Below are positions 1-8,696 of a stretch of 64,000 nt of DNA, piece by piece. The notes under the pieces are model-generated. The model was not told the DNA's origin. It saw nothing but the letters and a program-made list of their open reading frames with translations, and searched no databases. The position numbers were made by a program, and so were the translations under genes. Origin of the DNA: Microbulbifer sp. YPW16 (GTDB lineage: Bacteria; Pseudomonadota; Gammaproteobacteria; Pseudomonadales; Cellvibrionaceae); assembly GCF_021290385.1 (NCBI RefSeq), contig NZ_CP089928.1, forward strand, positions 3,242,001 to 3,306,000, in the 5' to 3' direction. The stretch's first letter is position 1, and the number at the start of each line of letters is the position of its first letter.

Positions 1-612
1 TGTCACGGTTGAACCACTTCTATTCCATGTTTTGCCTCACCCGGCCGCAAGCCGGGGCTCGCGATTGGTCGGGCACGATTTCCGCGCGGTACATGCCGGC
101 GGAATTTCTCTCCCTGAAGTGTGGTTCGATTCTCAGTCCCTGACTGTGCCCGGAGGTTTTCAGTTCCGGTCGGCGCGATTTTTTGGCGGTGCAGTAAACC
201 ACAGCGCTGTTCGCGCAAGGCCCCTGCCACCTGTTGGCCGGTGTCACCGGGGCGTACTGATGAGTATAGTCAAGCGTCTCAAATCACCCGGTGAGGATGG
301 TAGAAGAAACTGCCGAGTCCTTTTACAGGCTATTACGCACAGTAGCACCGGGCCGGTTCAGTCGTCGTCGTATGGGATTTGCTGTGCGCCACAATTTCAA
401 GTTGATACCGGCGTCACTTCTGCAGCGAAGTGACCGCGGTTCTCAGCGTGGTCAGCTTGCGATGGTCGATCCTTTCCGGAAGACAGCTCTCCTATTAAAT
501 GACCGTTAACGCTCAAAGTTTTGCGCAGGTTGCTTGTTGGCAGCAAAGAGGGTTTGGATTCAATCTCGGCAGGGGCCATAATCGGCACAGCATTGATACA
601 GGAGGTCTCCCA
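1..612. other. Intergenic region upstream of ilvE
   Basis: About 600 bases with no convincing gene. Open frames here have no ribosome binding site and no recognisable protein. A short GC-rich hairpin (CCCGGC at 40-45, GCCGGG at 51-56) lies near the left edge but has no T-run on either strand, so it is not a clear terminator. The ilvE promoter must lie in the right-hand part, but I cannot place it. Confidence 0.5.
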
Positions 613-1680
613 GTGAGCATTTATATTGACCCGGCAGTGGCCAGCAGTCTGCGGGGGTTTGAAATGCCCGAGCGGCTCGGGTTTGGCACGGTGATGGCGC
701 CGGTAATGTTTCGTGCCGTCTGCCAGGACGGGTGCTGGAGCAGCGGTGAGCTGGTGCCCTATGCGCCGCTGGCGCTGGATCCGGCGGCCAAGGTGCTGCA
801 CTACGCCCAGTCCTGTTTTGAAGGGATGAAAGCCTATCGCACCGGCAACGGCGGGGTGAGCCTCTTCCGCCCCGGGCGCAATGCTGAGCGGATGGCGCAC
901 TCAGCGGAACGACTGTGCATGCCGCCGGTACCGGAGGCCCTTTTCATGGATGGTGTCCGTACTGTTGCCGCCTACTGCGCGAACCTGGTGCCGGCCAATA
1001 GCGGCGAGTCGCTGTACCTGCGCCCCTTCCTGATCGGTACGCAGCCCGACCTGAGCGTGTCGGCGAGCACCTCCTATGAATTTTATGTGATTGCCAGTCC
1101 CTCGGCGGCCTATCATGCCGGCCATATGCGCCTGTGGGTTGAGCGGGAGGATTCCCGCGCTGCCGTGGGTGGCACCGGCGATGCCAAGGTCGGGGGCAAT
1201 TACGCCGCATCGCTACTGAGTATCTCGCGGCTGAAAGCCCGCGGGTACGACCAGTCCCTGTGGCTCAACCCGGGCAACCGCCATACGGTGGACGAGCTGT
1301 CAGGCATGAACTTCTTTGCCGTCATGGAGGGAGAGCTGCACACACCGAAGCTCAATGGCTCGATTCTCGAGGGTGTTACCCGGGACTCCCTGATTGACCT
1401 GGCGCGATCCCAGGGCTACACCGTGCACGAGCGCGACATCGATATCGACGACCTGCTGGCGCTGGTCAGGTCCGGTACCTGCAGTGAGGCCTTCGCCTGT
1501 GGCACTGCAGCCATTATCAGCCCCATCAGCGTCTTCGGCGACGGTGACCAGCAGTATGAACTGGCGCAGGTACCGGGGCCTGTGTCCGAGCACCTGCGCC
1601 AGGCTTTGCTGGATATCCAGGAGGGCAGGGCGGATGACCGCTTTGGCTGGATGCAGCCGGTGTCCCCGGTTGAAGCCTGA
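613..1680 (+). CDS. ilvE: Branched-chain amino acid aminotransferase
   Basis: PLP-dependent fold-type IV enzyme that reversibly transfers the amino group between glutamate and the keto acids of leucine, isoleucine and valine. It is cytoplasmic. The 355-residue length and motifs match the longer (group II) BCAT family: a YAQSCFEGMKAY motif near residue 60, the PLP lysine at residue 192 in KVGGNYA, and the EAFACGTAA cofactor-binding segment near the C-terminus. The GTG start at 613 is chosen because AGGAGG at 600-605 sits 7 bases upstream. An in-frame extension to about 499 lacks a ribosome site and does not look like BCAT. The gene stands alone. Family assignment is firm. Confidence 0.95.
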   Translation: MSIYIDPAVASSLRGFEMPERLGFGTVMAPVMFRAVCQDGCWSSGELVPYAPLALDPAAKVLHYAQSCFEGMKAYRTGNGGVSLFRPGRNAERMAHSAERLCMPPVPEALFMDGVRTVAAYCANLVPANSGESLYLRPFLIGTQPDLSVSASTSYEFYVIASPSAAYHAGHMRLWVEREDSRAAVGGTGDAKVGGNYAASLLSISRLKARGYDQSLWLNPGNRHTVDELSGMNFFAVMEGELHTPKLNGSILEGVTRDSLIDLARSQGYTVHERDIDIDDLLALVRSGTCSEAFACGTAAIISPISVFGDGDQQYELAQVPGPVSEHLRQALLDIQEGRADDRFGWMQPVSPVEA

Positions 1681-2177
1681 AGCACGCGGCTGTCACCGCT
1701 GACAGTCCGCCCCCCCATGGCATGGCCCCGGTGGTGGAAGCTCCGGGGCTTCTCCTTCCTGCGCCAGTTTCCCTGTCGGCCCCCTGCCACATTCCACTAC
1801 CGACGGGGCCGGGTTGATTGGTAGCACAGTTGTCCGGGGCTGTTTCCTGAAGAAACGTCATCACAGCCGATTGCGCTTAATCCAGCACAGCCGTTGACTT
1901 GTATGCCGGTAGTGATACAACTGGACGTGAGAATAAAAACAAGCTGGAACTTAGGGAATGACCGCTGGTGGTATTCCTCACTTTGACAAGACGTATCCAG
2001 AGCAAATTGAGATCGGTCATCCCCGGCCGTCTTGTGTCCCGCGAAGCGGTCCCCCGGGGACCGCTGGCGGGGCGGCGCAATATGCCTTAAACACGCATAG
2101 ATCAGAGGAAGTAAAAGCAGTACTGAAGCAGTAGCGCCTTGGCGGACAGTTCCTTACGTTGAGTGAGGAGAAACGGG
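1681..2177. other. Intergenic region between ilvE and the Yip1 gene
   Basis: About 500 bases without a supportable gene. The only structured element I can point to is a possible promoter/operator at 1894-1921, listed separately. A GAAGC/GCTTC hairpin after ilvE near 1736-1752 has no clear T-run. Confidence 0.5.
1894..1921 (+). promoter_or_regulatory. Candidate promoter overlapped by an inverted repeat
   Basis: TTGACT at 1894-1899 and TACAAC at 1916-1921 are spaced by 16 bases, which is acceptable for a sigma-70 promoter. They overlap an inverted repeat, TTGTAT-N10-ATACAA (1899-1920), that could be an operator. It lies about 250 bases upstream of the Yip1 gene, so either the leader is long or a small unrecognised transcript lies between. 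Only the inverted repeat is directly seen; the promoter role is inferred. Confidence 0.35.
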
Positions 2178-2774
2178 ATGTTGAGCTACATGTTCGGAAT
2201 GCTGGTACACCCCCGGCAACAGTGGCAGCAAATCGGGAGCCTGTCTGAGAAAGGCCTGCGCCGGCATATTCCCTATGCCATTGTCCTGGCGCTGTTGCCG
2301 GCCCTGGCCTGGTTTTACGGCACCACCGAGATCGGCTGGAGTGTGGGCGGTGGCGAGCCGGTGCGGGTCACCAGCCAGAGCGCCCTGTCACTGGTAGGCG
2401 CCTTCTACCTGGCCATGGTACTGGGAGTGATCGGCGTCGGTTACTTCATTCACTGGATGGCCAAAACCTACGGTGCTGACACCTACCCCATGAAAGGGAT
2501 GGTCATTGCCGGGTTTACTGCCACACCCATCTTCATTGCCGGCCTGGCAGGTTTTTACCCCGTGCTGTGGCTGGATATCCTGATTGCGATGCTCGCGGTT
2601 GCCTATGCCGTGTACCTGCTCTATACCGGTCTCCCGATTGTCCTGGGGTTATCTGAAGAGCGCGGTTTCCTGTTTGCCAGCGCGGTGGTTACCGTATCGC
2701 TGGTGATGGCGGTGGTAGTGATGGTGGGGACGGTGCTGTTCTGGAGTTTCGTTTCCGCGCCGGTATTCCACTGA
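2178..2774 (+). CDS. Yip1 family inner-membrane protein
   Basis: A 198-residue multi-spanning membrane protein of the Yip1 family. The N-terminus has the family's hallmark, a short amphipathic segment with HPRQQW before the first membrane helix. About five hydrophobic segments follow, at roughly residues 30-50, 70-95, 108-125, 130-155 and 165-190. Bacterial Yip1 proteins have no established function; roles in membrane organisation have only been suggested. The ATG at 2178 is preferred over an upstream GTG at 2163 because GAGGAG at 2165-2170 lies 7 bases before it. It is monocistronic and ends at a terminator shared with the convergent gene. Confidence 0.8.
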   Translation: MLSYMFGMLVHPRQQWQQIGSLSEKGLRRHIPYAIVLALLPALAWFYGTTEIGWSVGGGEPVRVTSQSALSLVGAFYLAMVLGVIGVGYFIHWMAKTYGADTYPMKGMVIAGFTATPIFIAGLAGFYPVLWLDILIAMLAVAYAVYLLYTGLPIVLGLSEERGFLFASAVVTVSLVMAVVVMVGTVLFWSFVSAPVFH

Positions 2775-2811
2775 GTGGGACTGGCCCGGCTCCAAGTCGG
2801 GGGAGAAAAAG

Positions 2812-2838
2812 AAAACGGCGCCCCAGGGCGCCGTTTTT
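2812..2838. terminator. Bidirectional rho-independent terminator
   Basis: CGGCGCCC (2816-2823) pairs with GGGCGCCG (2826-2833), flanked by AAAA on the left and TTTTT on the right. It lies between two convergent genes and can serve both strands. Confidence 0.85.
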
Positions 2839-2840
2839 GG

Positions 2841-3398
2841 TTACTCGACTGCGTCCGGCAGATAGCTGTACTCGATACGGTAGCCGTTGGGCAGCAGCAG
2901 TTCCCGGGCTTCGGCGCTGTAGCGGTCCAGCTGGATTTCAACGAGGGACTTGATCACCGCGCGGGGTTCTGTATCCCGGCAGTGGATTTTCATAGCCTCG
3001 ATATTGCGGTTCTCGCTGACCACCCCGTGCTCCACGATCCGCAACAGGATCGTGTCCCGCCCCAGCTCCAGTTGGTAGCCGGGGCCGCTGGGCAGGGCCA
3101 TGCGGTACCTGACTGCCCCCCAGGGGCCATCGCACTTGATTGCCTGGTATTCCCGTACGGGGGCTTCCCGATCCAGAATTCCCGAAGCAAACTCCTGCTC
3201 CTTGCCGGTAACTTCCTGCTCAACCTCGAACGCATCCCCGGTTTCGGTCAGCAGCTTCAGTTGCAGTGTGCCGCTGGCATGGGCCTGGGTGCAGAGCAGC
3301 GTGAGAAGCAGGGTCAGGCGAATGGGGAAAGGGCTGTGCCCCACAGGGCTCACGGGACCGGGATCTGGTGGTGCGCCTGAAAGTAGTCGCAGTTTCAT
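2841..3398 (-). CDS. Secreted protein of unknown function
   Basis: A 185-residue protein with a long basic N-region, then a hydrophobic core (about residues 26-41, ending TQAHA), consistent with a Sec signal peptide cut near residue 41. The mature part is a compact mixed domain with two cysteines (in KCDG and HCRD) that could form a disulfide in the periplasm. I recognise no family. The ATG at 3398 is chosen because it places the hydrophobic stretch at the N-terminus; an upstream extension to 3458 adds nothing signal-like. It is convergent with the Yip1 gene. Confidence 0.6.
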   Translation of the reverse strand: MKLRLLSGAPPDPGPVSPVGHSPFPIRLTLLLTLLCTQAHASGTLQLKLLTETGDAFEVEQEVTGKEQEFASGILDREAPVREYQAIKCDGPWGAVRYRMALPSGPGYQLELGRDTILLRIVEHGVVSENRNIEAMKIHCRDTEPRAVIKSLVEIQLDRYSAEARELLLPNGYRIEYSYLPDAVE

Positions 3399-3546
3399 GG
3401 TGGCCGGCTCTTTCCGAGTGACTGTGCAGACGATACACAGCCCTTGATTGGGCGGCAAGGTCAGGGCCCGGACCTTATTGCCGTGATGTCCGCGAATGGG
3501 CTAGGATTGGCCTGTTTGTAGCCCCGCCAGTTACTGCGGTTGTTAG

Positions 3547-3564
3547 TTGGTACACGTGTACCAA
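3547..3564. promoter_or_regulatory. Perfect 18-bp palindrome, candidate operator
   Basis: TTGGTACACGTGTACCAA is a perfect palindrome about 94 bases upstream of the beta-helix lipoprotein start. The size and uninterrupted symmetry are typical of operators of dimeric repressors such as TetR-family proteins. No repressor gene is adjacent. Confidence 0.6.
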
Positions 3565-3657
3565 TTGCAGTGTGGCCGGGCTGGGGCCAGGCAGGAGCGC
3601 GGGCCCGGCATGCAGATAACTCGAATAACAGAAGAACCTGAATAAAAGGAAATTCAC

Positions 3658-4965
3658 ATGAAGACCACTGCCTACATGGGGCTGGCGCTGGCCGCAGTGC
3701 TGGCTGCTGCCTGTTCCCAGGACAAGAATCCCGCCGGGAATAACCCGGAAACAGCCGCGGCGTCAGCGAGCGCGGACTTCCAGAAGCAATTACTGAAACA
3801 ACTGATCTCAGCCAAGCCGGGGGATGTGATCGAGCTTCCGGCCGGGAACTTCGCCCTGAATCGCAGCCTGTCCCTGAATGTGGATGGCGTGACCATCCGT
3901 GGCGCCGGTATGGAGAAAACCGTCCTTTCCTTCAAGGACCAGATCCAGGGCGCCGAGGGCCTGCTGGTGAATGCCAGTGATTTCACCATCGAGGACCTGG
4001 CGATCGAGGACACCATCGGTGACGCACTGAAGGTCAATGAGGGTGAGAATATCGTTATCCGCAATGTCCGGGTGGAGTGGACCAATGGCCCCGCGACGGA
4101 AAACGGTGCCTATGGTATTTACCCGGTGCAGACTGAAAATACCCTGCTCGAGGGCAATGTGGCTATTGGTGCATCGGACGCTGGAATCTATGTGGGCCAG
4201 TCGCGCAATGTGATCGTGCGTAACAACCGCGCCGAGTTCAATGTTGCCGGAATCGAAATTGAAAACACCATCGGTGCCGATGTCTACGACAATATCGCCA
4301 CCAACAATACCGGCGGCATCCTGGTGTTCAACATGCCCAACCTGCCGCAGCCGGGACACAGCACCCGTGTCTACGACAACCGTGTGTTTGAGAACAATAC
4401 CGGAAACTTCGGCCACGAGGGCACCCCGGTAGCGGCAGTGCCGGCCGGATCCGGTATCGTGATCAACTCCAATGACAATGTGGAGATCTTCAACAACGAG
4501 ATCGCGGATAACGATACGGCGAATATTATCGTCAGCAGCTATTACACAGCCGGTTACTACTCCGATAAATCCACCCAGGAAGCGTTTGATCCCTATCCCG
4601 AGGGTATCTTTATTTATGACAACCAGTTTACCGGTGGTGGCACCTCGCCTGACCACATCGAGCTGAAGGCCCTGAAGCTGGCCAAGTTCGGCCTGGGTGG
4701 CAGCCTGCCGGATATCCTCTGGGATGGCGTGGTGAACAGTGACAAGCTGGTGGATGGCACATTGCCGGAATCCCTGAAGCTATGCATTGACAACGGTGAT
4801 GCCGGCATTATCAATATCGATGCCTCCAACGACTTTAAAAATATCTCCACTGATATTGCGCCGCACAAGTGTGCCCTGCAGAAGCTGCCCCAGGTGGTCC
4901 TGGAATTTGACCAGGCCGAGCCGGAAAAAACCGATATGGCAAAACTAGAGGCGGAAGATGCGTAA
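3658..4965 (+). CDS. Parallel beta-helix repeat lipoprotein (TIGR03805 type)
   Basis: A 435-residue lipoprotein. The signal peptide ends in the lipobox LAAAC (Cys at residue 19). The mature protein is a series of short repeats rich in N, G, V and I (for example NVIVRNNRAEFN, VYDNIATNNTGG, VEIFNNEIADND), the pattern of a right-handed parallel beta-helix as in pectate lyase-like folds. The family is known for being encoded beside a diheme cytochrome, exactly as here: the next gene starts inside this one's stop region (ATGCGTAA). No catalytic residues of polysaccharide lyases can be claimed. The ATG at 3658 has AAGGA 7 bases upstream. The protein is probably exported and anchored in the envelope; its substrate is unknown. 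Confidence 0.85.
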   Translation: MKTTAYMGLALAAVLAAACSQDKNPAGNNPETAAASASADFQKQLLKQLISAKPGDVIELPAGNFALNRSLSLNVDGVTIRGAGMEKTVLSFKDQIQGAEGLLVNASDFTIEDLAIEDTIGDALKVNEGENIVIRNVRVEWTNGPATENGAYGIYPVQTENTLLEGNVAIGASDAGIYVGQSRNVIVRNNRAEFNVAGIEIENTIGADVYDNIATNNTGGILVFNMPNLPQPGHSTRVYDNRVFENNTGNFGHEGTPVAAVPAGSGIVINSNDNVEIFNNEIADNDTANIIVSSYYTAGYYSDKSTQEAFDPYPEGIFIYDNQFTGGGTSPDHIELKALKLAKFGLGGSLPDILWDGVVNSDKLVDGTLPESLKLCIDNGDAGIINIDASNDFKNISTDIAPHKCALQKLPQVVLEFDQAEPEKTDMAKLEAEDA

Positions 4966-6109
4966 GCTGTTGTGGGGCGCGGTGCTGGCCCCGATTTTTG
5001 CAGCCGCCCTGGGCGGCTGTGAAGCACCGAGAGAGCCGGTGGCGGTTTTCGAGCGCGATGCAGTTCCGGACAAGCTCAGTGACTGGCATATTGTGGAAGC
5101 CATCGACGGTGAGTTACTGCCGAACGATGGCGTGCTTCCCTATGACCTGAATACTGCGCTCTTCACCGACTATGCCCACAAATTGCGTACGGTCTGGATG
5201 CCCCCGGGCAGCTCGGCGGAGTACGCGGACGAGCGTTTCGAATACCCGGTGGGGACGGTTCTGAGCAAGACCTTTTACTACCCACGGGATACCAGCGGCA
5301 TCCAGGACGCTGTGCTGCGCACCGATGACTACAGCCGTGATTACGTCGCCGGCCGGACCGGTGAGGCCCTGAACCTGGACAATGTGCGGCTGATGGAAAC
5401 CCGCCTGCTGGTAAAGCGCGCGGACGGCTGGCAGGCGCTGCCCTACGTATGGAACGCAGAGCAGACCGAAGCGGTGCTGGAAATAGCCGGAGACGCCAGT
5501 CGCCTGCAGCTGGTAAGCGGGGAAATCGAGGATGCGGGTTTTACTTATGTGGTGCCGGATGCGAACCAGTGTGCCGGCTGCCATGCGGACAACCATACCG
5601 ACAAGGCCATCATGCCGCTGGGGCCGCGCGCGCGTCACCTGAACAAGGACTACGCCTACGCGGACGGCGCGCGCAACCAGCTGCTGCACTGGCAGCAGGT
5701 GGGTTACCTTAGTGGTTTGCCGGAGATTACCGCGGTACCGCGCAACGTGGATTTCACGGATAGCAGCGAGCCGCTCGAGGCACGCGCCCGTTCCTACCTG
5801 GATATCAACTGTGGCCACTGCCACAACCCGGCGGGCGCCGCCGATACATCGGGGCTGATGCTGGATCACCAGGAGTCCGACCGGCGCAAGCTGGGCCTGT
5901 GCAAACCACCGGTGGCGGCGGGCACCGGCAGTGGCAACCGCCGGTTTGCCATCGTCCCGGGTGAGCCGGAGGAATCCATCCTCAACTTCCGGGTGGAGAC
6001 CACCAACCCCGGTGCCATGATGCCGGAACTGGGTCGAAGCCTGGAGCACGAGGAAGGTACGGCATTGCTGCGGGAGTGGGTGGCCTCGATGGGGGGCAGC
6101 TGCAGCTGA
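4958..6109 (+). CDS. Diheme c-type cytochrome lipoprotein, SO2930/HNE_0200 family (TIGR03806)
   Basis: A 383-residue lipoprotein with lipobox ALGGC (Cys 21) and two covalent heme motifs: CAGCH at residue 205 and CGHCH at residue 285. The conserved N-terminal half (LPYDLNTALFTDYAHKLRTVW) is the family signature. It overlaps the beta-helix gene by 8 bases, so the two are almost certainly co-translated and probably act together in the periplasm or on the outer membrane. Electron transfer is implied by the hemes; donor and acceptor are unknown. The late hemes and the C-terminal PGEPEES..MMPELG segment resemble c-type cytochrome domains of planctomycete-type proteins. Confidence 0.88.
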   Translation: MRKLLWGAVLAPIFAAALGGCEAPREPVAVFERDAVPDKLSDWHIVEAIDGELLPNDGVLPYDLNTALFTDYAHKLRTVWMPPGSSAEYADERFEYPVGTVLSKTFYYPRDTSGIQDAVLRTDDYSRDYVAGRTGEALNLDNVRLMETRLLVKRADGWQALPYVWNAEQTEAVLEIAGDASRLQLVSGEIEDAGFTYVVPDANQCAGCHADNHTDKAIMPLGPRARHLNKDYAYADGARNQLLHWQQVGYLSGLPEITAVPRNVDFTDSSEPLEARARSYLDINCGHCHNPAGAADTSGLMLDHQESDRRKLGLCKPPVAAGTGSGNRRFAIVPGEPEESILNFRVETTNPGAMMPELGRSLEHEEGTALLREWVASMGGSCS

Positions 6110-6145
6110 CAACCCCTGCCGGACCCATGTCGGGTGCCAACAATG

Positions 6146-6174
6146 AAGCCGGCGGTCATTCCGCCGGCTTTTTT
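6146..6174. terminator. Bidirectional rho-independent terminator
   Basis: AAGCCGGCGG (6146-6155), loop TCATT, CCGCCGGCTT (6161-6170), then TTTT. It is a perfect 10-bp stem between the convergent cytochrome and transglycosylase genes. Confidence 0.9.
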
Positions 6175-8662
6175 ACTGGGCGGGAACCTGTGCCACGCCT
6201 TCGCCTTTCGGCTCGCGACATTCGGCGATATGTGCCAGCCCGCCCAGGTGCGTGGTTAGCCAGAGTGGGAGAGCAGTGCAGCTAAGGGCCCCCACCTGCT
6301 GCTGCCGCTCGAATGCCTCCAGCAGGGCGGCATAGGTCCGGAATCGGGCGGCAATCTTGCGCACATAATCATAGGGTTCCCGGCCCCGGGCATAGCCATA
6401 TCGCGCCTTCTTGTAATACTTCTCCTGCGAGAGGAGCAGCATGGCTTTCTCGACGTTGTTGAACCACTCCTTGCGCTCCCAGCCTTTTTCCTCAGCCAGG
6501 TCCTGGGCATCATAGACATGGCCCAGGCCGGCGTTATAGGAGGCCAGGGTAAACCACATCTTGTTCTCGGGACTGATACCCTTGCCCTCGAACTTGCGGT
6601 ACAGCCACTGCAGGTATTTCAGGCCCGCACGCACACTGGTTTCCGGATCGAACAGTTTGGTCTCGCCTACCTGCTTGCCGGTATCCGGCATCACCTGCAT
6701 CAGGCCGCGCGCGCCTACCCAGGACTTGGCCCCGGGGTTGAAACTACTTTCCTGGAACATCTGTGCGACCACCAGGCGCCAGTCAAAGTCATACTCCTTG
6801 GCGTACCTCTTGACGATATTGTCGAACGGGGAGATTTCGCCCTTCTCGCTCAGCCCCTTGATTTCGTCACGGGTGCGCTTGGGCTCGTCGAAGTACTTGT
6901 GAAACAGGGTTTTTCGCAGCTTGGTAATTTCTTCATCGTTAAAGAACTGGTGTATCGTCTCCAGCAATTGCGGGTTGCTCTCCCGTACCGCCCAGGCGTA
7001 AACATTATCCTCCACGCGCAAGTCGATCAGGTTGTCCACATCGTCGCGCCAGTGGTGTTCCAGGCGCACGGTTATATCATCAGCAATTGTGAGGTCGTAA
7101 TCGCCCTCGGCAACCCGGTCGAGAATCTGGGGGATGGTGAGCTCCTCCGGGACCAGCTCCACCTCGATGTCCGGGTACTGGTCCAGGATTTCCACCAGGA
7201 CTTCATACTGGCTGCTGGATTCCAGAACATGGATAGTGCGCCCCTCCAGTTCACTAATATCCTCGATGGTTTCCCCTGACCGGCCGACGACACTGACTTT
7301 CTCTTCCATATAGGCGGGGCCAAAATCAACCCCGCTCTGCCGGCGTGCATCGGTAGCAGTCAGCAGGCTGGCTGTTAGATCGGCTTTACCTTCTTTCAGG
7401 TAATCCAGCAGGTCACTGTGCTTCGGCGCCACGATAATCTCGAGGCGCACGTCGAGATCCTTGGCAAATCTCTGCAGCATCTCGTATTCATAACCCATCA
7501 CCCGGCCTTTCCACATAAAGTAGGTGCCGGGATGGTTGCGGGTGACAGCCCGCAGTACACCGCGCTCCCTGATCTGGTCCAGGTCACCGACAAAGCGCTG
7601 GTCGGGGGTGGTCAGTTTGATATTACGGATGGCATCGTTGATAAACTTTTTAAGCTGCGGGGAGTTCTTGCGGATGCCCGCTGCCAGCTGGTCTTCCCGC
7701 TCGAAGACAATATTTTTCTTGAGGTTGTCACGGAACTGGCTTACCAGGCCAAATATCAATTCGTCGATAATGGTGAAATCGATATGCCCCATGGACACCT
7801 CCAGGGCCAGTTCGACGTAGTTGGTGTCGACAACTTCAACCTTGAGACCGGGATGCTTCTTTGCCAGTTCCCGGGCCCGCTGCTCAAATACTGTGCCCCT
7901 GGTTACCTGTAGGGTTTTGCCTTTTAGTGACTCACCTGCCTTGATATCAGGCATATCGGTCCGGGAGACCAGGGTGTCATGGGTGGACGCTATTGGAATG
8001 CTGAAATCAATCAGCTCGCGACGCTCGGAGGTTGGAACCATGTTGTTGGCGATAATGTCCCCCTTGCCCTCTATCAGCATGGGTATCAGCTGGTCGAAGC
8101 TTTCCGCGTAAAGCACAACCGGCTCCAGGCCCAGTATTTCCGCCTTTCGCTTGGCTCGCTCGATCTCAATGTCTTGTGGTGTGGCCGCCCGGTGGAGGGA
8201 GTCGGTATTGGTGATATCAACAAGGATACGCAGCTTGCCGCGCTTCCTGATGGCATCCAGGTCCCCGGTCTCTATGTAGTTGTCATAGGCGCCGATGGGG
8301 TATTCGCCGGTAGTCTCGGGTGACCAGGCGGCTTCCGGCCGCAGGTCGCCCTTGCCGGCCACCCGCTTTGCAAAGCGGTCCCACAGGCCTGCGACTTTCC
8401 CCTTTTTGCCGGCTTTTTTTTCACTCTCGCCAGATACAGCGTTTTCTGCAGGCTCTGGTGACTCCTGTACTGGTGGCGCCGTTCCCCCTTCCGCTTCGTC
8501 TGCTGTCGCCAACTCGCTCCCACTTTCCGCGGACTCCTGTCCGGTAGCCGGTTCTGTGGCTTCACCGGGCTGAGAGTGCTCGCGGTCGCCTCCACAGCCA
8601 ACGGCGAGCAGGAATGTTATGAAAAGAACACTGAACGAGAACCAGGGAAGAGTGAACCGCAT
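6173..8662 (-). CDS. MltF-like lytic transglycosylase lipoprotein with two solute-binding domains
   Basis: An 829-residue lipoprotein (lipobox LAVGC, Cys at residue 23). Order of parts: a low-complexity acidic linker (about 25-95), a first type-3 solute-binding domain (about 125-370), a second (about 375-600), then a C-terminal SLT transglycosylase domain. In the SLT domain the catalytic Glu is residue 638 (QESS), followed by the GARGLMQVMP signature. SLT enzymes cleave the MurNAc-GlcNAc bond of peptidoglycan, forming anhydroMurNAc. MltF normally has one regulatory binding domain and about 500 residues; this one has two. It follows a paralogue by 34 bases and its start has no evident Shine-Dalgarno, which suggests translational coupling or weak expression. 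Confidence 0.85.
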   Translation of the reverse strand: MRFTLPWFSFSVLFITFLLAVGCGGDREHSQPGEATEPATGQESAESGSELATADEAEGGTAPPVQESPEPAENAVSGESEKKAGKKGKVAGLWDRFAKRVAGKGDLRPEAAWSPETTGEYPIGAYDNYIETGDLDAIRKRGKLRILVDITNTDSLHRAATPQDIEIERAKRKAEILGLEPVVLYAESFDQLIPMLIEGKGDIIANNMVPTSERRELIDFSIPIASTHDTLVSRTDMPDIKAGESLKGKTLQVTRGTVFEQRARELAKKHPGLKVEVVDTNYVELALEVSMGHIDFTIIDELIFGLVSQFRDNLKKNIVFEREDQLAAGIRKNSPQLKKFINDAIRNIKLTTPDQRFVGDLDQIRERGVLRAVTRNHPGTYFMWKGRVMGYEYEMLQRFAKDLDVRLEIIVAPKHSDLLDYLKEGKADLTASLLTATDARRQSGVDFGPAYMEEKVSVVGRSGETIEDISELEGRTIHVLESSSQYEVLVEILDQYPDIEVELVPEELTIPQILDRVAEGDYDLTIADDITVRLEHHWRDDVDNLIDLRVEDNVYAWAVRESNPQLLETIHQFFNDEEITKLRKTLFHKYFDEPKRTRDEIKGLSEKGEISPFDNIVKRYAKEYDFDWRLVVAQMFQESSFNPGAKSWVGARGLMQVMPDTGKQVGETKLFDPETSVRAGLKYLQWLYRKFEGKGISPENKMWFTLASYNAGLGHVYDAQDLAEEKGWERKEWFNNVEKAMLLLSQEKYYKKARYGYARGREPYDYVRKIAARFRTYAALLEAFERQQQVGALSCTALPLWLTTHLGGLAHIAECREPKGEGVAQVPAQ

Positions 8663-8696
8663 TAAGTTTTATACCGGTCGATGCTTGCTTCGTTGA

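Noticed and set aside
122-132. GGTTCGATTC resembling a tRNA T-loop
   Set aside because: The flanking bases do not form the 5-bp T-stem, and no acceptor, D or anticodon arms can be found.
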